A stretch of 64,000 bases of DNA, from assembly GCA_021401465.1 (NCBI GenBank), contig JADDMT010000021.1, positions 248,001-312,000 on the forward strand, written 5' to 3'. The first letter of the stretch is position 1; each line of letters starts with the position of its first letter. The notes under the pieces were generated by a model. The model was not told the DNA's origin. It made no database searches and worked only from the letters and a program-made list of their open reading frames with translations. A program made the position numbers and the translations under genes. Shown here piece by piece: positions 11,438-19,789 of this stretch. The DNA is from Teratosphaeria epicoccoides. Its lineage: Eukaryota > Ascomycota > Dothideomycetes > Mycosphaerellales > Teratosphaeriaceae.

Positions 11438-12196
11438 TCAGCCTTGCAGTCTGCCGCAAAGCACGGCATCTGCTCCAAATTGATGCCAGGCAGTGTCTTG
11501 CAATCTGGCTGCGTTCACTCGCTCGTCTGCCTCGACTCTAGCTTGCGGGCGCACAGAAACACCTCCCTCCCCGAGCCAAGTAGGTGCAACTGTGATGATC
11601 ACGACATCGACCAGATCTGGGTTGGCCAGTAACGTCGAAATGATAGTGGCACCACCCTCGATCATGACACTATTGATGCCGTCACGTTTGAACTTCCTCA
11701 AAAGATAGGCCCAAGAAATGCCTCCCGGGCTAGGCTCCGTATGCAGATGTCTGCACCCGAGTCCATCAACCTCATCCCTGGAGGCATCCCTGGGGGAGCT
11801 GTGGACAAGCCACGGGGCTTTCCCTTCTCCCCTTTGCGCAAGCCTGAGCACCTTTGATTCTTTCACCTTCCACCGGCTCTGGGGGTCAATGATCACGGGC
11901 TGAGGCTGAGAATGCAAGGTGACTCCCGGGTAACGGCAATTCAGGCCTGGGTCGTCTGGTATAGCCGTGCCCACGCCAATCAAAATAGCATCGTGATGTA
12001 ACCGCAGGTAGTGGGTCATGCTTTTGGTTTCCGGACCGGAGAGGGTGGTTCGTAGGCCAGGAGCGAGCGAGACCATGCTGTCCAGAGACTGAGCATAGGT
12101 CAAGGTGACGAATGGGAAGTCCTCTCCATGACGCGTGGGCAGAAAAGGCTCCAGGAAAGCCTTCTCGCCGTCTGAGAGTTGCGCTACGTCTGACAT
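11438..12196 (-). CDS. RIB7: 2,5-diamino-6-ribosylamino-pyrimidinone 5'-phosphate reductase (riboflavin pathway)
   Basis: The protein is 252 residues, the size of fungal Rib7, which reduces the ribosyl side chain in the second committed step of riboflavin synthesis using NADPH. RibD C-terminal (dihydrofolate-reductase-like) motifs are visible. There is a TLTYAQSLDS start strand and an HDAILIGVGTAIPDDPGLN block with the phosphate and nucleotide loop. A late VMIEGGATIISTLL strand and an APTWLGEGG loop follow. The ATG at 12196 is used because the frame upstream has only a GTG. No intron is needed. The enzyme acts in the cytosol. The neighbouring methyltransferase is divergent and unrelated in pathway. 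Confidence 0.93.
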   Translation of the reverse strand: MSDVAQLSDGEKAFLEPFLPTRHGEDFPFVTLTYAQSLDSMVSLAPGLRTTLSGPETKSMTHYLRLHHDAILIGVGTAIPDDPGLNCRYPGVTLHSQPQPVIIDPQSRWKVKESKVLRLAQRGEGKAPWLVHSSPRDASRDEVDGLGCRHLHTEPSPGGISWAYLLRKFKRDGINSVMIEGGATIISTLLANPDLVDVVIITVAPTWLGEGGVSVRPQARVEADERVNAARLQDTAWHQFGADAVLCGRLQG

Positions 12197-12722
12197 GATG
12201 CCCTTGCATTTGTACGTCGGCACTTGAGAATCTGCACATTAGCATTGTTGTTTCTTGTGCGAGAGCAGCATGCCTAGGTCGTCCCAGGTTCTACTAGAGG
12301 CTTGGCGTTCTGAACGAGCAAGGACTTTCCTGACCTTAGCAGAACACTCTAGACCAACGATTATTCTTCTTGATACAGCAAATACCTCGTCCCTGCATAT
12401 CGACGTGACCCACAAACCTGTCTGATGCTGCGGTCATCCCAGCGCTGATCAATTCTAGATGGCTCAAGGTACGGCGAAGGCGATGCACACGATGTACGCC
12501 TGCGTATGCAACATGTCTTTGATAGGAACCGACGGCAGCTCCAGGCCTAGCAGAGACAGGCACCAAGTGCATTTGTGTCACAGCAGTCATGCTGATCGCA
12601 GGATACTGAAGCGCCTTGATGCCACAAATTCAAACAGCTCCCCTGCCCGTGACAACATAAACGCAATTGCTTCACCAGTGCTTGGGCGTTCTTGAATCTC
12701 TGCCCCTTTGCCAGAGACCAAA
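12197..12722. promoter_or_regulatory. Divergent promoter region between RIB7 and the methyltransferase gene
   Basis: The 526 bases separate two divergent start codons, so both promoters must lie here. I see no TATA box, and no RFN riboswitch-like fold is expected in a fungus. No specific binding site is claimed. Confidence 0.45.
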
Positions 12723-13747
12723 ATGACGGCAGCCACTCAAAACCTCCACGACCCCTACATCGAGCAAAATCTCGGACCCTCCTACCACACGGACACACAA
12801 GCTCAATACATCCTGCCCAACGATGCCATCGAGCACGAGCGCCTCGAGCGCCAAGCCCAGCACCTGAGCAACATCATGGACGGCTTAGTCGTCCACGCAC
12901 CCGTACACCCCTCCGAGGTCCGTCGAGTCCTTGACGTCGGCTGCGGGACAGGAGTGGTGACCGAGTATCTGGCCCGCGAGTTCCCTGAAGCGCAAGCAGT
13001 GGGCGTCGACATCTCCCCCGTGCGTCACATCCACAATCGTCCGGGAAACGTGGTGTTCAAGCAGGGAAATATCCTGACTCAGAAGCCCACCGAGTGGAGC
13101 AGTCTGACGGCTGCCGAGCGGTCGGCCCACAGCGCTTTGCTGCCGGATGAGAATGGCTTCGATCTGACGTTCTCTCGTCTCCTGGTCGCCGGCATCTCCG
13201 ACTGGCCGCTCTACATCAAGAACTGCTTCAAGCTCGTGAAGCCTGGCGGATGGACTGAGATCCACGATCTGGACTACACGTTCTACAGGCTGCCCGAATA
13301 TACTGAGTCAGGCAAGGAAGAAAAGATCCCAGATACCGGCGGTTGGTTCCACGGCAAGCTGAAAGATGCGTTGAACGCCAAGGGCATCGACTATCAGTGT
13401 GGGGCCAAGGCCAAGGGCTGGATGGAGGAAGCGGGCTTCCAGGTGATTGAGACCTCGTATCCCCCCGATGACGATCATTTGCTGACAGCAAGCAGGACAT
13501 TCAAGTGCGCACCTATAATTGGGTGTGGGGCGGCGATTGGCAGAGAGATCAGGCGCACAAGGACTTTGGAGATTATATTACTCGTGAGATGCCCGGGATG
13601 TTTTACCATATGATCGTGCGCACGATGGCAGGTTTGGTGAGTGAGCAGGAGATCGAAGAGATGGTGGCCAATATGCAGAAGGATATGCAGTCCGACCCGG
13701 GCAGGGTCTGGAAGCTTGTTGTGACCTGTGGGCGCAAGCCTGCTTGA
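12723..13747 (+). CDS. SAM-dependent class I methyltransferase, LaeA-like
   Basis: Two exons (12723-13442 and 13496-13747) give 323 residues. Motif I is VLDVGCGTG followed by a GVDIS acidic strand end, and a LVKPGGWTEIHD block marks motif III. The C-terminal half (WMEEAGFQ, then YNWVWGGDW) matches LaeA-like and velvet-associated secondary-metabolism methyltransferases, as I remember that family. The 53-nt intron 13443-13495 has a weak donor GTGATT, a GCTGAC branch and CAG. It is the only simple solution that keeps the reading frame across the family's conserved turn between AGFQ and DIQVR. The true ATG is 12723; the frame further upstream has only a TTG. The substrate is unknown, and no synthase gene is seen nearby, so a role in a metabolite cluster is not supported. 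Confidence 0.85.
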
Positions 13748-14029
13748 AAGCCGAGAACGACCTGGCAGCGTGGAAAGCGCCTGTGTCAACGGCTATGCTA
13801 TGCCCAAGACACAAGGACGCCGAGATCATTTCACTGTCTGTCTTGGAAAGGACCCTCGCGTCACATCCACGGCGTAGTTGTCCCGATATTTCCGCGAAAC
13901 CTCACTCGCACAACCACATCTCACCCTAACACAAACCGTTCATTCACCGCGCCCACTCCCACCCTGACCAGGCCTCAGACCCAGCATCGCTCAACAGAAA
14001 ACCCCACCGAAAAATTGAAAAAATTAAAC

Positions 14030-14303
14030 ATGACCTCCCATCCACATTCCCACCACCATGAAACTTGCCCACACCCGTCTCAAGCACCCTGCAGCGCCCA
14101 GGGTAAGCCCACCCGCACAAAAACCACATGGACTTCACGGCACAACCGCCCAGGCGTTCCTGCAACAGCCGCGCAGCTTAGGCCCCCGATGCTGCAAATG
14201 TCAAAGTGCGACATGCGGCTCGGCGCTCTACGCCTGCGAGAGGCACACCAGTGAGGAGGCGCCGTCGAGGTATCTGTCCGTGCGTAGTAGAGACATGTCG
14301 TGA
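14030..14303 (+). CDS. Small Cys/His-rich protein, possibly metal-binding
   Basis: A spliced 64-residue model (exons 14030-14102 and 14182-14303) uses a GTAAGC donor and a CTTAG acceptor. It carries seven cysteines and six histidines in its first 46 residues, including an SHPHSHHH start and a CCKCQSATC core. That density suggests metal binding of a metallothionein-like kind. No signal peptide is seen. The intron (79 nt) lacks a clear CTNAC branch site, and the tail after the cysteine core has no recognisable character. The alternative is that these are chance frames in a pyrimidine-rich intergenic region. I do not recognise a named family. Confidence 0.38.
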
Positions 14304-14732
14304 AGGAGGCCCAGGCGCACGGCGCTGAACGACTGCGTGTGATTTCCTCTACCCGCTTTCATCGGGTACATACGCGGTCAGCGGTGAGAGAATGAGAAAA
14401 GGAGAGAGAAAAGTTTCCGAGACGACACGAGCAGTAGGTAAAGTCTCCCCTCCCTCCCCCACCTTCCCGCCCTTGGGCAAAGCCCCTCCAACTCGTTAAA
14501 GACAAACTCGTCTCACTCCGCTTCCCCTCTCCCTCCCCGCGAGACCGCCAAGCCAAGCCGCACAAAGACACCCGACTCTTCGGCGCCCGAAAACAAAAAC
14601 AAGAACCAAAAATATCCCCTCCCCTCTCCCCTCCCTGACTGCTCCAGGCATTCCAAAAAGACCCGCACGCCTCCATCCCCGTTTCCCACAAACCCCATAC
14701 CATCCCAAACCTCCAAACTCCCACATCCAAGC
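14304..14732 (+). promoter_or_regulatory. Pyrimidine-rich promoter tract before the small secreted protein
   Basis: From about 14,430 to 14,730 the plus strand is dominated by CT and CCC runs, the usual look of a fungal core promoter and leader. It leads directly into the ATG at 14733, which supports that gene's orientation. No specific factor site is claimed. Confidence 0.5.
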
Positions 14733-15000
14733 ATGCACCTCTCCATCCTCCTCACCACCCTCCTCACGGCCCTCGCTGTCGGCGTGCAGGCCAAGCCTTT
14801 CGCCACTCCAGAGACGGCCTGCACGCTCTGCGGGAGATCGTGCGACGACTTCTCTGCCGACCCGGCAGCATGCAAACGCAACAAGTGCGGTCCAGGACCT
14901 TGGTATGTGTCCATAATAAAAACCCGAGCGAGCTTTGTATCAAGGGGGTTAATCAGGACGCTGACTGACGCGTGCGGCGGTGAGCAGTTCTGGCAATTGA
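14733..15000 (+). CDS. Small secreted cysteine-rich protein (six cysteines)
   Basis: Two exons (14733-14902 and 14988-15000) give 60 residues. The first 20 form a clear signal peptide with a leucine/alanine core ending VGVQA. The mature part of about 40 residues has six cysteines, compatible with three disulphides. The intron (85 nt) has a textbook GTATGT donor, a CTGAC branch and a CAG acceptor. The last exon is only 13 nt but supplies the sixth cysteine and the stop. Small size, secretion and even cysteine number fit the broad class of fungal effector-like or antimicrobial proteins; no named family is recognised and the role is unknown. Confidence 0.68.
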
Positions 15001-15355
15001 GCCTTTCGATTCTTGGATCGCGAGATGCGAGATGGTCTTGTTGTCAATGGAGGGCGTGCGGGCGGGAGATGCGTGGAAGATTGCGACTGCGGTGGCGGGG
15101 CGATCGGGAGGTGGAAGGGTTGGTTGGCTTTGTGTGAGGATTTCAGAGTCAACGCGAGGTCTGCATGAGACTCGAGAGGTATGTAGTGTAGCAGACGCCT
15201 TGTACGCATCGACAAGCCTCGACTTGAGTGCTGGGGGACTGATCCTCAGATCCATGTCGTCTCTAATGGCTTTTCCAAAACCAGCCACCACCGGTGGGAT
15301 CCCAAACGTCATCGCTAATGTCGTGCAAACTCTTGCCCGTTTCCTGCTCGCTCCG
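15001..15355. other. Convergent intergenic region
   Basis: The 355 bases lie between the 3' ends of the small secreted protein gene and the histone deacetylase gene. No gene or terminator motif is evident. Confidence 0.45.
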
Positions 15356-17275
15356 TTACGCCAACGGCGGTCCTGCGTCCACTGCAATCTCCGTCGCAGC
15401 TTCCGCGCTCGCATCGTGTGTCGACCGCTCCAGCAACCCCTCTTCCTTCTGCTTTGCCACCTCGCCATTCTCTCCCATCTCGACATCATCTGATGCTGGC
15501 TTCTCTGCAGCATCTTCCCCAGCATCAACGTCCATGTCGTCGTCTGCGCCCACCTGGGATCGATTGCTCGCTGTCTCTCCTACCTTGAGTGCGCTGATAG
15601 GCAGAGCGGGAGTCACACCGGCGCCAGCTTTCATGGCCAGCAGATCTTGCGCGACGGCGGTGTTGGCTGCACAGACTCCAGCCCTGTTGTGCGTGCCATC
15701 GGCACCCAGGGAGACGTCGCCATTCAGACTGCGGGTGTCGTCGGCGGGTGTGCTGGCGCCGCTGTTATCGCTGGGCGCATGCGGGTTCTGATAATCCATA
15801 ATGTTCCTCCTTCGCTTGTCTGTGGGCTGGCGTCGGACGCCATTCACTTCGGCCATGTCCTCGTCATCCGAATCGTCCAGTTCACCGTCGTGCTCTGTCT
15901 TTTTGTCCCACGAGCGCTGTGTGGTTCTTCGGTCCTTGTTCGCGGGATGGTCGGCATCTTCGTCGTCCAGACGGTCCTCCTCCTCGTCCAGGTTCTCGTC
16001 CATTCCGAGCGGGTTGCGCGGCGTGTGGTGCATCTGTACTGAGGGCACGGCCTGCGTCCTTCGCAAGTTGTCGTGCACTTGCTGCTTGATGCGCTCCAAG
16101 TACTCCGGGCTGTTTGCATTGTCCATGTTGCTCGGGCGCACGTCCAGCTCGAAGTCTGGGGAGTAGTATTCGTAGTAGTCGGTGAATGGGAGCTCGGAGC
16201 CCATCTCGACACCCACCAGCTTCCCGGTCTCATATGCCCACGTTCGTGCCACGTTCCGCATGGTGTAGCCACCGCCTCCGAGAATCAAGGTTGGCTTGTT
16301 GAAGCTCTTGACGTACTGCACGCAATTTGCGTGCCCGCGCATGCTCAGGTTGAAGCAGCCCAGTCTGTCGCCGGACAGAGAATCACCACCACACTGCAAG
16401 ACCACGGCGCTGGGCTGATAGTACTCCATGATCCAGCCGATGACCGGTTCGAATACGCTCTTGTAACTGCGATCGTCGATGCCGTCTCGGAGCGGGAAGT
16501 TCACCGCATGGTATTTGCCGGTGCCGACACCAATATCCCTCAGCTCGCCGGTCCCGGGGAAATATTCGCCATACTTGTGAAAGGAGGCCGTCATGACGCG
16601 GTCGGTGGTGTAGAACGCTTCTTCGACCCCGTCTCCGTGGTGGACGTCAATGTCGATGTACAGGACGCGAGGGTGGAAGCGCAGGAGCTCGAGGATGCCG
16701 AGGACGATGTCTGTCGGGGAGCCATGTCAGAAGAAGTCGGGATGGCGAAAGGGTTGTTTTGTTTTTCCACTGTGCTTACCATTAATGTAACAGAAACCCG
16801 ACGCCTCGCTCTTCTTGGCGTGGTGCAGGCCACCGGCCCAATTGACGGCGACATCACACTTTTGTCGGTTCAATCTTGCTGCACCCTCCATGCTCCCGCC
16901 GGCGCTGATGCCGCAGAACTCGAACAAGCCGTCAAAGACGGGACAGTCGTCTCCGACATTGTACTTGCCCTGCTCCTTGCTGTAGGTATCCATGTTGTCC
17001 GGAGTGACTTTCTGCAGGAAGTCGACATACTCGTCGGTATGGAACTGGGTCATCTCGTATCGGGAGGCGGGCTTGGCGCGGTATATCTCGAGATGCTTGT
17101 ACAAGCCGTAGTTCATGATTAGAGAGTGGGCCATGCGGATGCGGTGGGGCTTCATGGGATGGCCGGCATTGTAGGCGTAGTTGCCGACATCGCTGTCGTA
17201 AAAGTAGGCGACCTTCTTGGGCTGCGACGGCGGCGGCGCGTTGTCCAGAGGCGCGTAGTACTGGGTGGTCGACAT
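15356..17275 (-). CDS. rpdA: Class I histone deacetylase, RPD3/RpdA type
   Basis: Two exons on the minus strand (17275-16780 and 16710-15356) give 616 residues. The enzyme removes acetyl groups from histone lysines within Rpd3/Sin3-type corepressor complexes in the nucleus. The catalytic blocks are intact: [11 protein letters not shown] (H151, H152), DIDVHHGDG (zinc ligands D187 and H189), [13 protein letters not shown] and [14 protein letters not shown]. The RPD3 signature [10 protein letters not shown] at the N-terminus separates it from the Hos2 and Hda1 classes. After about residue 400 comes a long acidic, low-complexity tail (EDEE and DDDMDVD runs). The filamentous-fungal RpdA enzymes have such an extension, which yeast Rpd3 lacks. 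The 69-nt intron (GTAAGC...CAG) splits the D166 codon exactly at the conserved FCYIND. The gene is divergent from RPN11. Confidence 0.96.
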
Positions 17276-17773
17276 GGCTGGGATTTGGAGGGGGGGATGG
17301 ATGGTGGTGTCGCGGGGGCTCGTTCTTGCTGTCGTGCTTGCTGTCGTTGTTACTGTTGATCTATGGCTGGTGGGTTGGGTATGTCATGGTCGCGCAGGTT
17401 GAGGATTGCGGACTGGATATGATCCTCGGCAGGACACGAGCAGTGTAGGAGAGCTGGGCGGAATGGTAGAGGGAAGAGAGTCAAGAGACAGAAGATGCGA
17501 TAAGATATCGGAGAGCTCCCAGATCAGGCAGGTGTAGCGAGGCTCAAGCCGCAATGTACATATGTAGGTTCTCGCGATGCGCCATCACCGACCAGTCAAT
17601 CAATCAATCAATCAATCTACCATACAGTCAATCAATTTACCATACAATCAATCATTCAATTACCCTTCAATAGTCCGCGGTAAACTTGCCTCCAACCCAG
17701 ACACATCTCCGACCACCACACCGTCAGTTAGCATCAAAAAGTAGCAGAGGAAGCGGCGACACATACAACCCAG
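17276..17773. promoter_or_regulatory. Divergent promoter between the histone deacetylase and RPN11 genes, with TCAA repeats
   Basis: Two essential nuclear genes start away from each other across 498 bases. At about 17,597-17,660 there are two runs of a TCAA-type tetranucleotide repeat (ATCAATCAATCAATC), each followed by a similar TACCATACA phrase, so the block is itself duplicated. I looked for a proteasome-type GGTGGCAAA element and did not find a perfect copy. Confidence 0.5.
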
Positions 17774-19351
17774 ATGGATCGATTATCGAGAATGCTCGCT
17801 GCCGCTCAAGGAATGGGCGGCGGCGGCGGAGGAGGCGCGCCTGCCCAGGTAAGACTGTCGTGTTTGCGGGGGAATAGATGTGCTTGCCGTATGGGACCAG
17901 AGTGAATCGGGAATGTCAGGACATCAGCGCCGGCAAATGAGTCAGCACACCGATACATGGTATGGCTATGGCGAAACGGCGACGAAGTGCTCCAGCTTGG
18001 TCCGCATTCGACACTTCCCGACTGGGATGGCCGGACACTCGAGCTCGAGAGATCAAGCCCATCAGGACGACTCCCTTGACTCCCGCCGGCGTCTTGAACC
18101 GACAGCACACTGTATGAGAGTAGAGGGAGAGAAATGGGGCGGGGATGGGTGGGGGAGGGGGTGGAAGAGAGAGAGAGAGAGAGAGAGATACAGAGAGAGA
18201 CAGAGAGAAAGAGAGAAAGAGAGAAAGAGAGAGAGAGAGAGAGAAAGAGAGGAAGAGAGAGAAAGAGAGAGAGAGAGAGATAGAGAATTCCAGGATGATC
18301 GTGAATGCAAGCTGACAGACGACTTCTACAGGACACCAACTTGGTCGACAACGCCGAGACCGTCTATATTTCCTCCCTCGCCCTTCTCAAGATGCTGCGA
18401 CACGGCCGAGCGGGTGTGCCCATGGAAGTCATGGGTCTGATGCTGGGCGAGTTTGTGGACGACTACACGGTGCGCGTCGTGGATGTCTTCGCCATGCCGC
18501 AGTCGGGCACCGGTGTCTCCGTCGAGGCCGTCGACCCCGTGTTTCAGACCAAGATGATGGACATGCTGCGCCAGACCGGGAGGTGAGATAAAGCAGACGA
18601 GGCTCGATCCGTGCCGCCACAGACTGACCTCGAAAGCAGACCGGAGACAGTCGTGGGCTGGTACCACTCCCATCCCGGCTTCGGCTGCTGGCTCTCCTCC
18701 GTCGACATCAACACCCAGCAATCCTTCGAGCAGCTGACACCGCGCGCCGTCGCCGTCGTCATCGACCCCATCCAATCCGTCAAGGGCAAGGTCGTCATCG
18801 ATGCCTTCCGCCTCATCAATCCCCAGACCCTCATGCTTGGCCAGGAGCCAAGACAAACGACATCCAACCTGGGTCACCTCAACAAGCCGAGCATACAAGC
18901 CCTCATCCACGGCCTGAACAGACACTACTACTCGATCGGCATCGGGTACAGGAAGACGGCGTTAGAGGAGGGCATGCTCATGAACCTGCACAAGACCGTG
19001 TGGACCGAGGCCTTGACCATGCCCGACTTCGCATCAGAAGGCCTCAGAAATCAGGAAAACCTCAAGAAGCTCGTCTCGCTCGCAGAGGGCTACGAGAAGC
19101 GCGTCCGGGAAGAAGGCGAGCTCACCAAAGAGCAGCTGCGGACGCGCTATGTCGGTAAGGTGGACCCCAAGAAGCACATTGAGACCGTGGGGCAGGAGCT
19201 CATCGAGGACAACATCGTGAGCGTGAGCCGGCAGATGATCGACAAGGAGGCGAGTCTGCCGAGTGCGTATGAGGGGAAGGCGAATGGCGCGAATGGGGCC
19301 GCGAACGGGCATGCGGGGGAGATGCAGGTGGATGAAGATGAGGACCTATGA
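17774..19351 (+). CDS. RPN11: 26S proteasome regulatory subunit RPN11 (JAMM deubiquitinase)
   Basis: Three exons (17774-17848, 18332-18582, 18640-19351) give 345 residues. Rpn11 cleaves ubiquitin chains from substrates at the proteasome lid. The MPN+/JAMM site is intact: an upstream glutamate in [10 protein letters not shown], then H118, H120 and D131 in the [14 protein letters not shown] block. Exon 1 codes the short N-terminus [12 protein letters not shown] plus a glycine run and ends at GTAAGA. Exon 2 begins at the invariant [20 protein letters not shown]. Intron 1 is 483 nt, very long for this window, and holds a GA-rich microsatellite; intron 2 is 57 nt. The C-terminus adds an NGANGAANG and acidic DEDEDL tail beyond the yeast end. 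The gene call is certain; the exon 1 boundary is strong. Confidence 0.96.
18165..18287 (+). repeat. GA-rich microsatellite inside RPN11 intron 1
   Basis: About 120 bases are nearly pure purine GA with interspersed GAAA and CAGA variants. The tract lies between the donor at 17849 and the acceptor ending at 18331. Apparent Arg/Glu-repeat and Ser/Leu-repeat frames across it on the two strands are artefacts of the repeat. Confidence 0.95.
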
Positions 19352-19789
19352 GCGCGGACACGAGGCGTGACGGGCTGCAGCTCCAGCATTGCGAAGGGTT
19401 TGGGCATGTGCATATACGGTCAGTGATGTGCGAGTGTCGGCATGTCTGCACAAGCAGCCATGGGACCAACGAAAATGTAACAATATGGCAGATATTGATG
19501 CGTGCCACAGAATCAATACAGACGCAACGACGATATGGGAAGAGAAACTCCAAAACGAAAAGATACTGCATCCAGATCTTTTCCCACATCTACATTCCAT
19601 CCATTGCCTGCACATGTATGTATGTATATATGTATGTAATCGGGGTATCAACATGTTCGAACCACCAACAATATCAAAACCCCCACACCCCTGCGCCTCG
19701 CTGTACTATCTCAAAAATCCCTAAAACCCCCACCATCTAAACACTAGGCACCAGCACCCAAAAAGAAAACCCCCATGCCCCAAATCTCC
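19352..19789. other. Convergent intergenic region
   Basis: The 438 bases between the 3' ends of RPN11 and the secreted LPMO-like gene contain a short TATGTATG repeat near 19,615-19,640 and C/A-rich stretches. No gene is seen. Confidence 0.45.

Noticed and set aside
16073..17122. 349-residue plus frame opposite the histone deacetylase gene
   Set aside because: It is a shadow of the highly biased deacetylase codons; the minus-strand product matches the RPD3 family along its length.
17880..18440. Long Arg/Glu-repeat and Ser/Leu-repeat frames on the two strands
   Set aside because: They are read through the GA microsatellite inside RPN11 intron 1 and have no coding support outside it.
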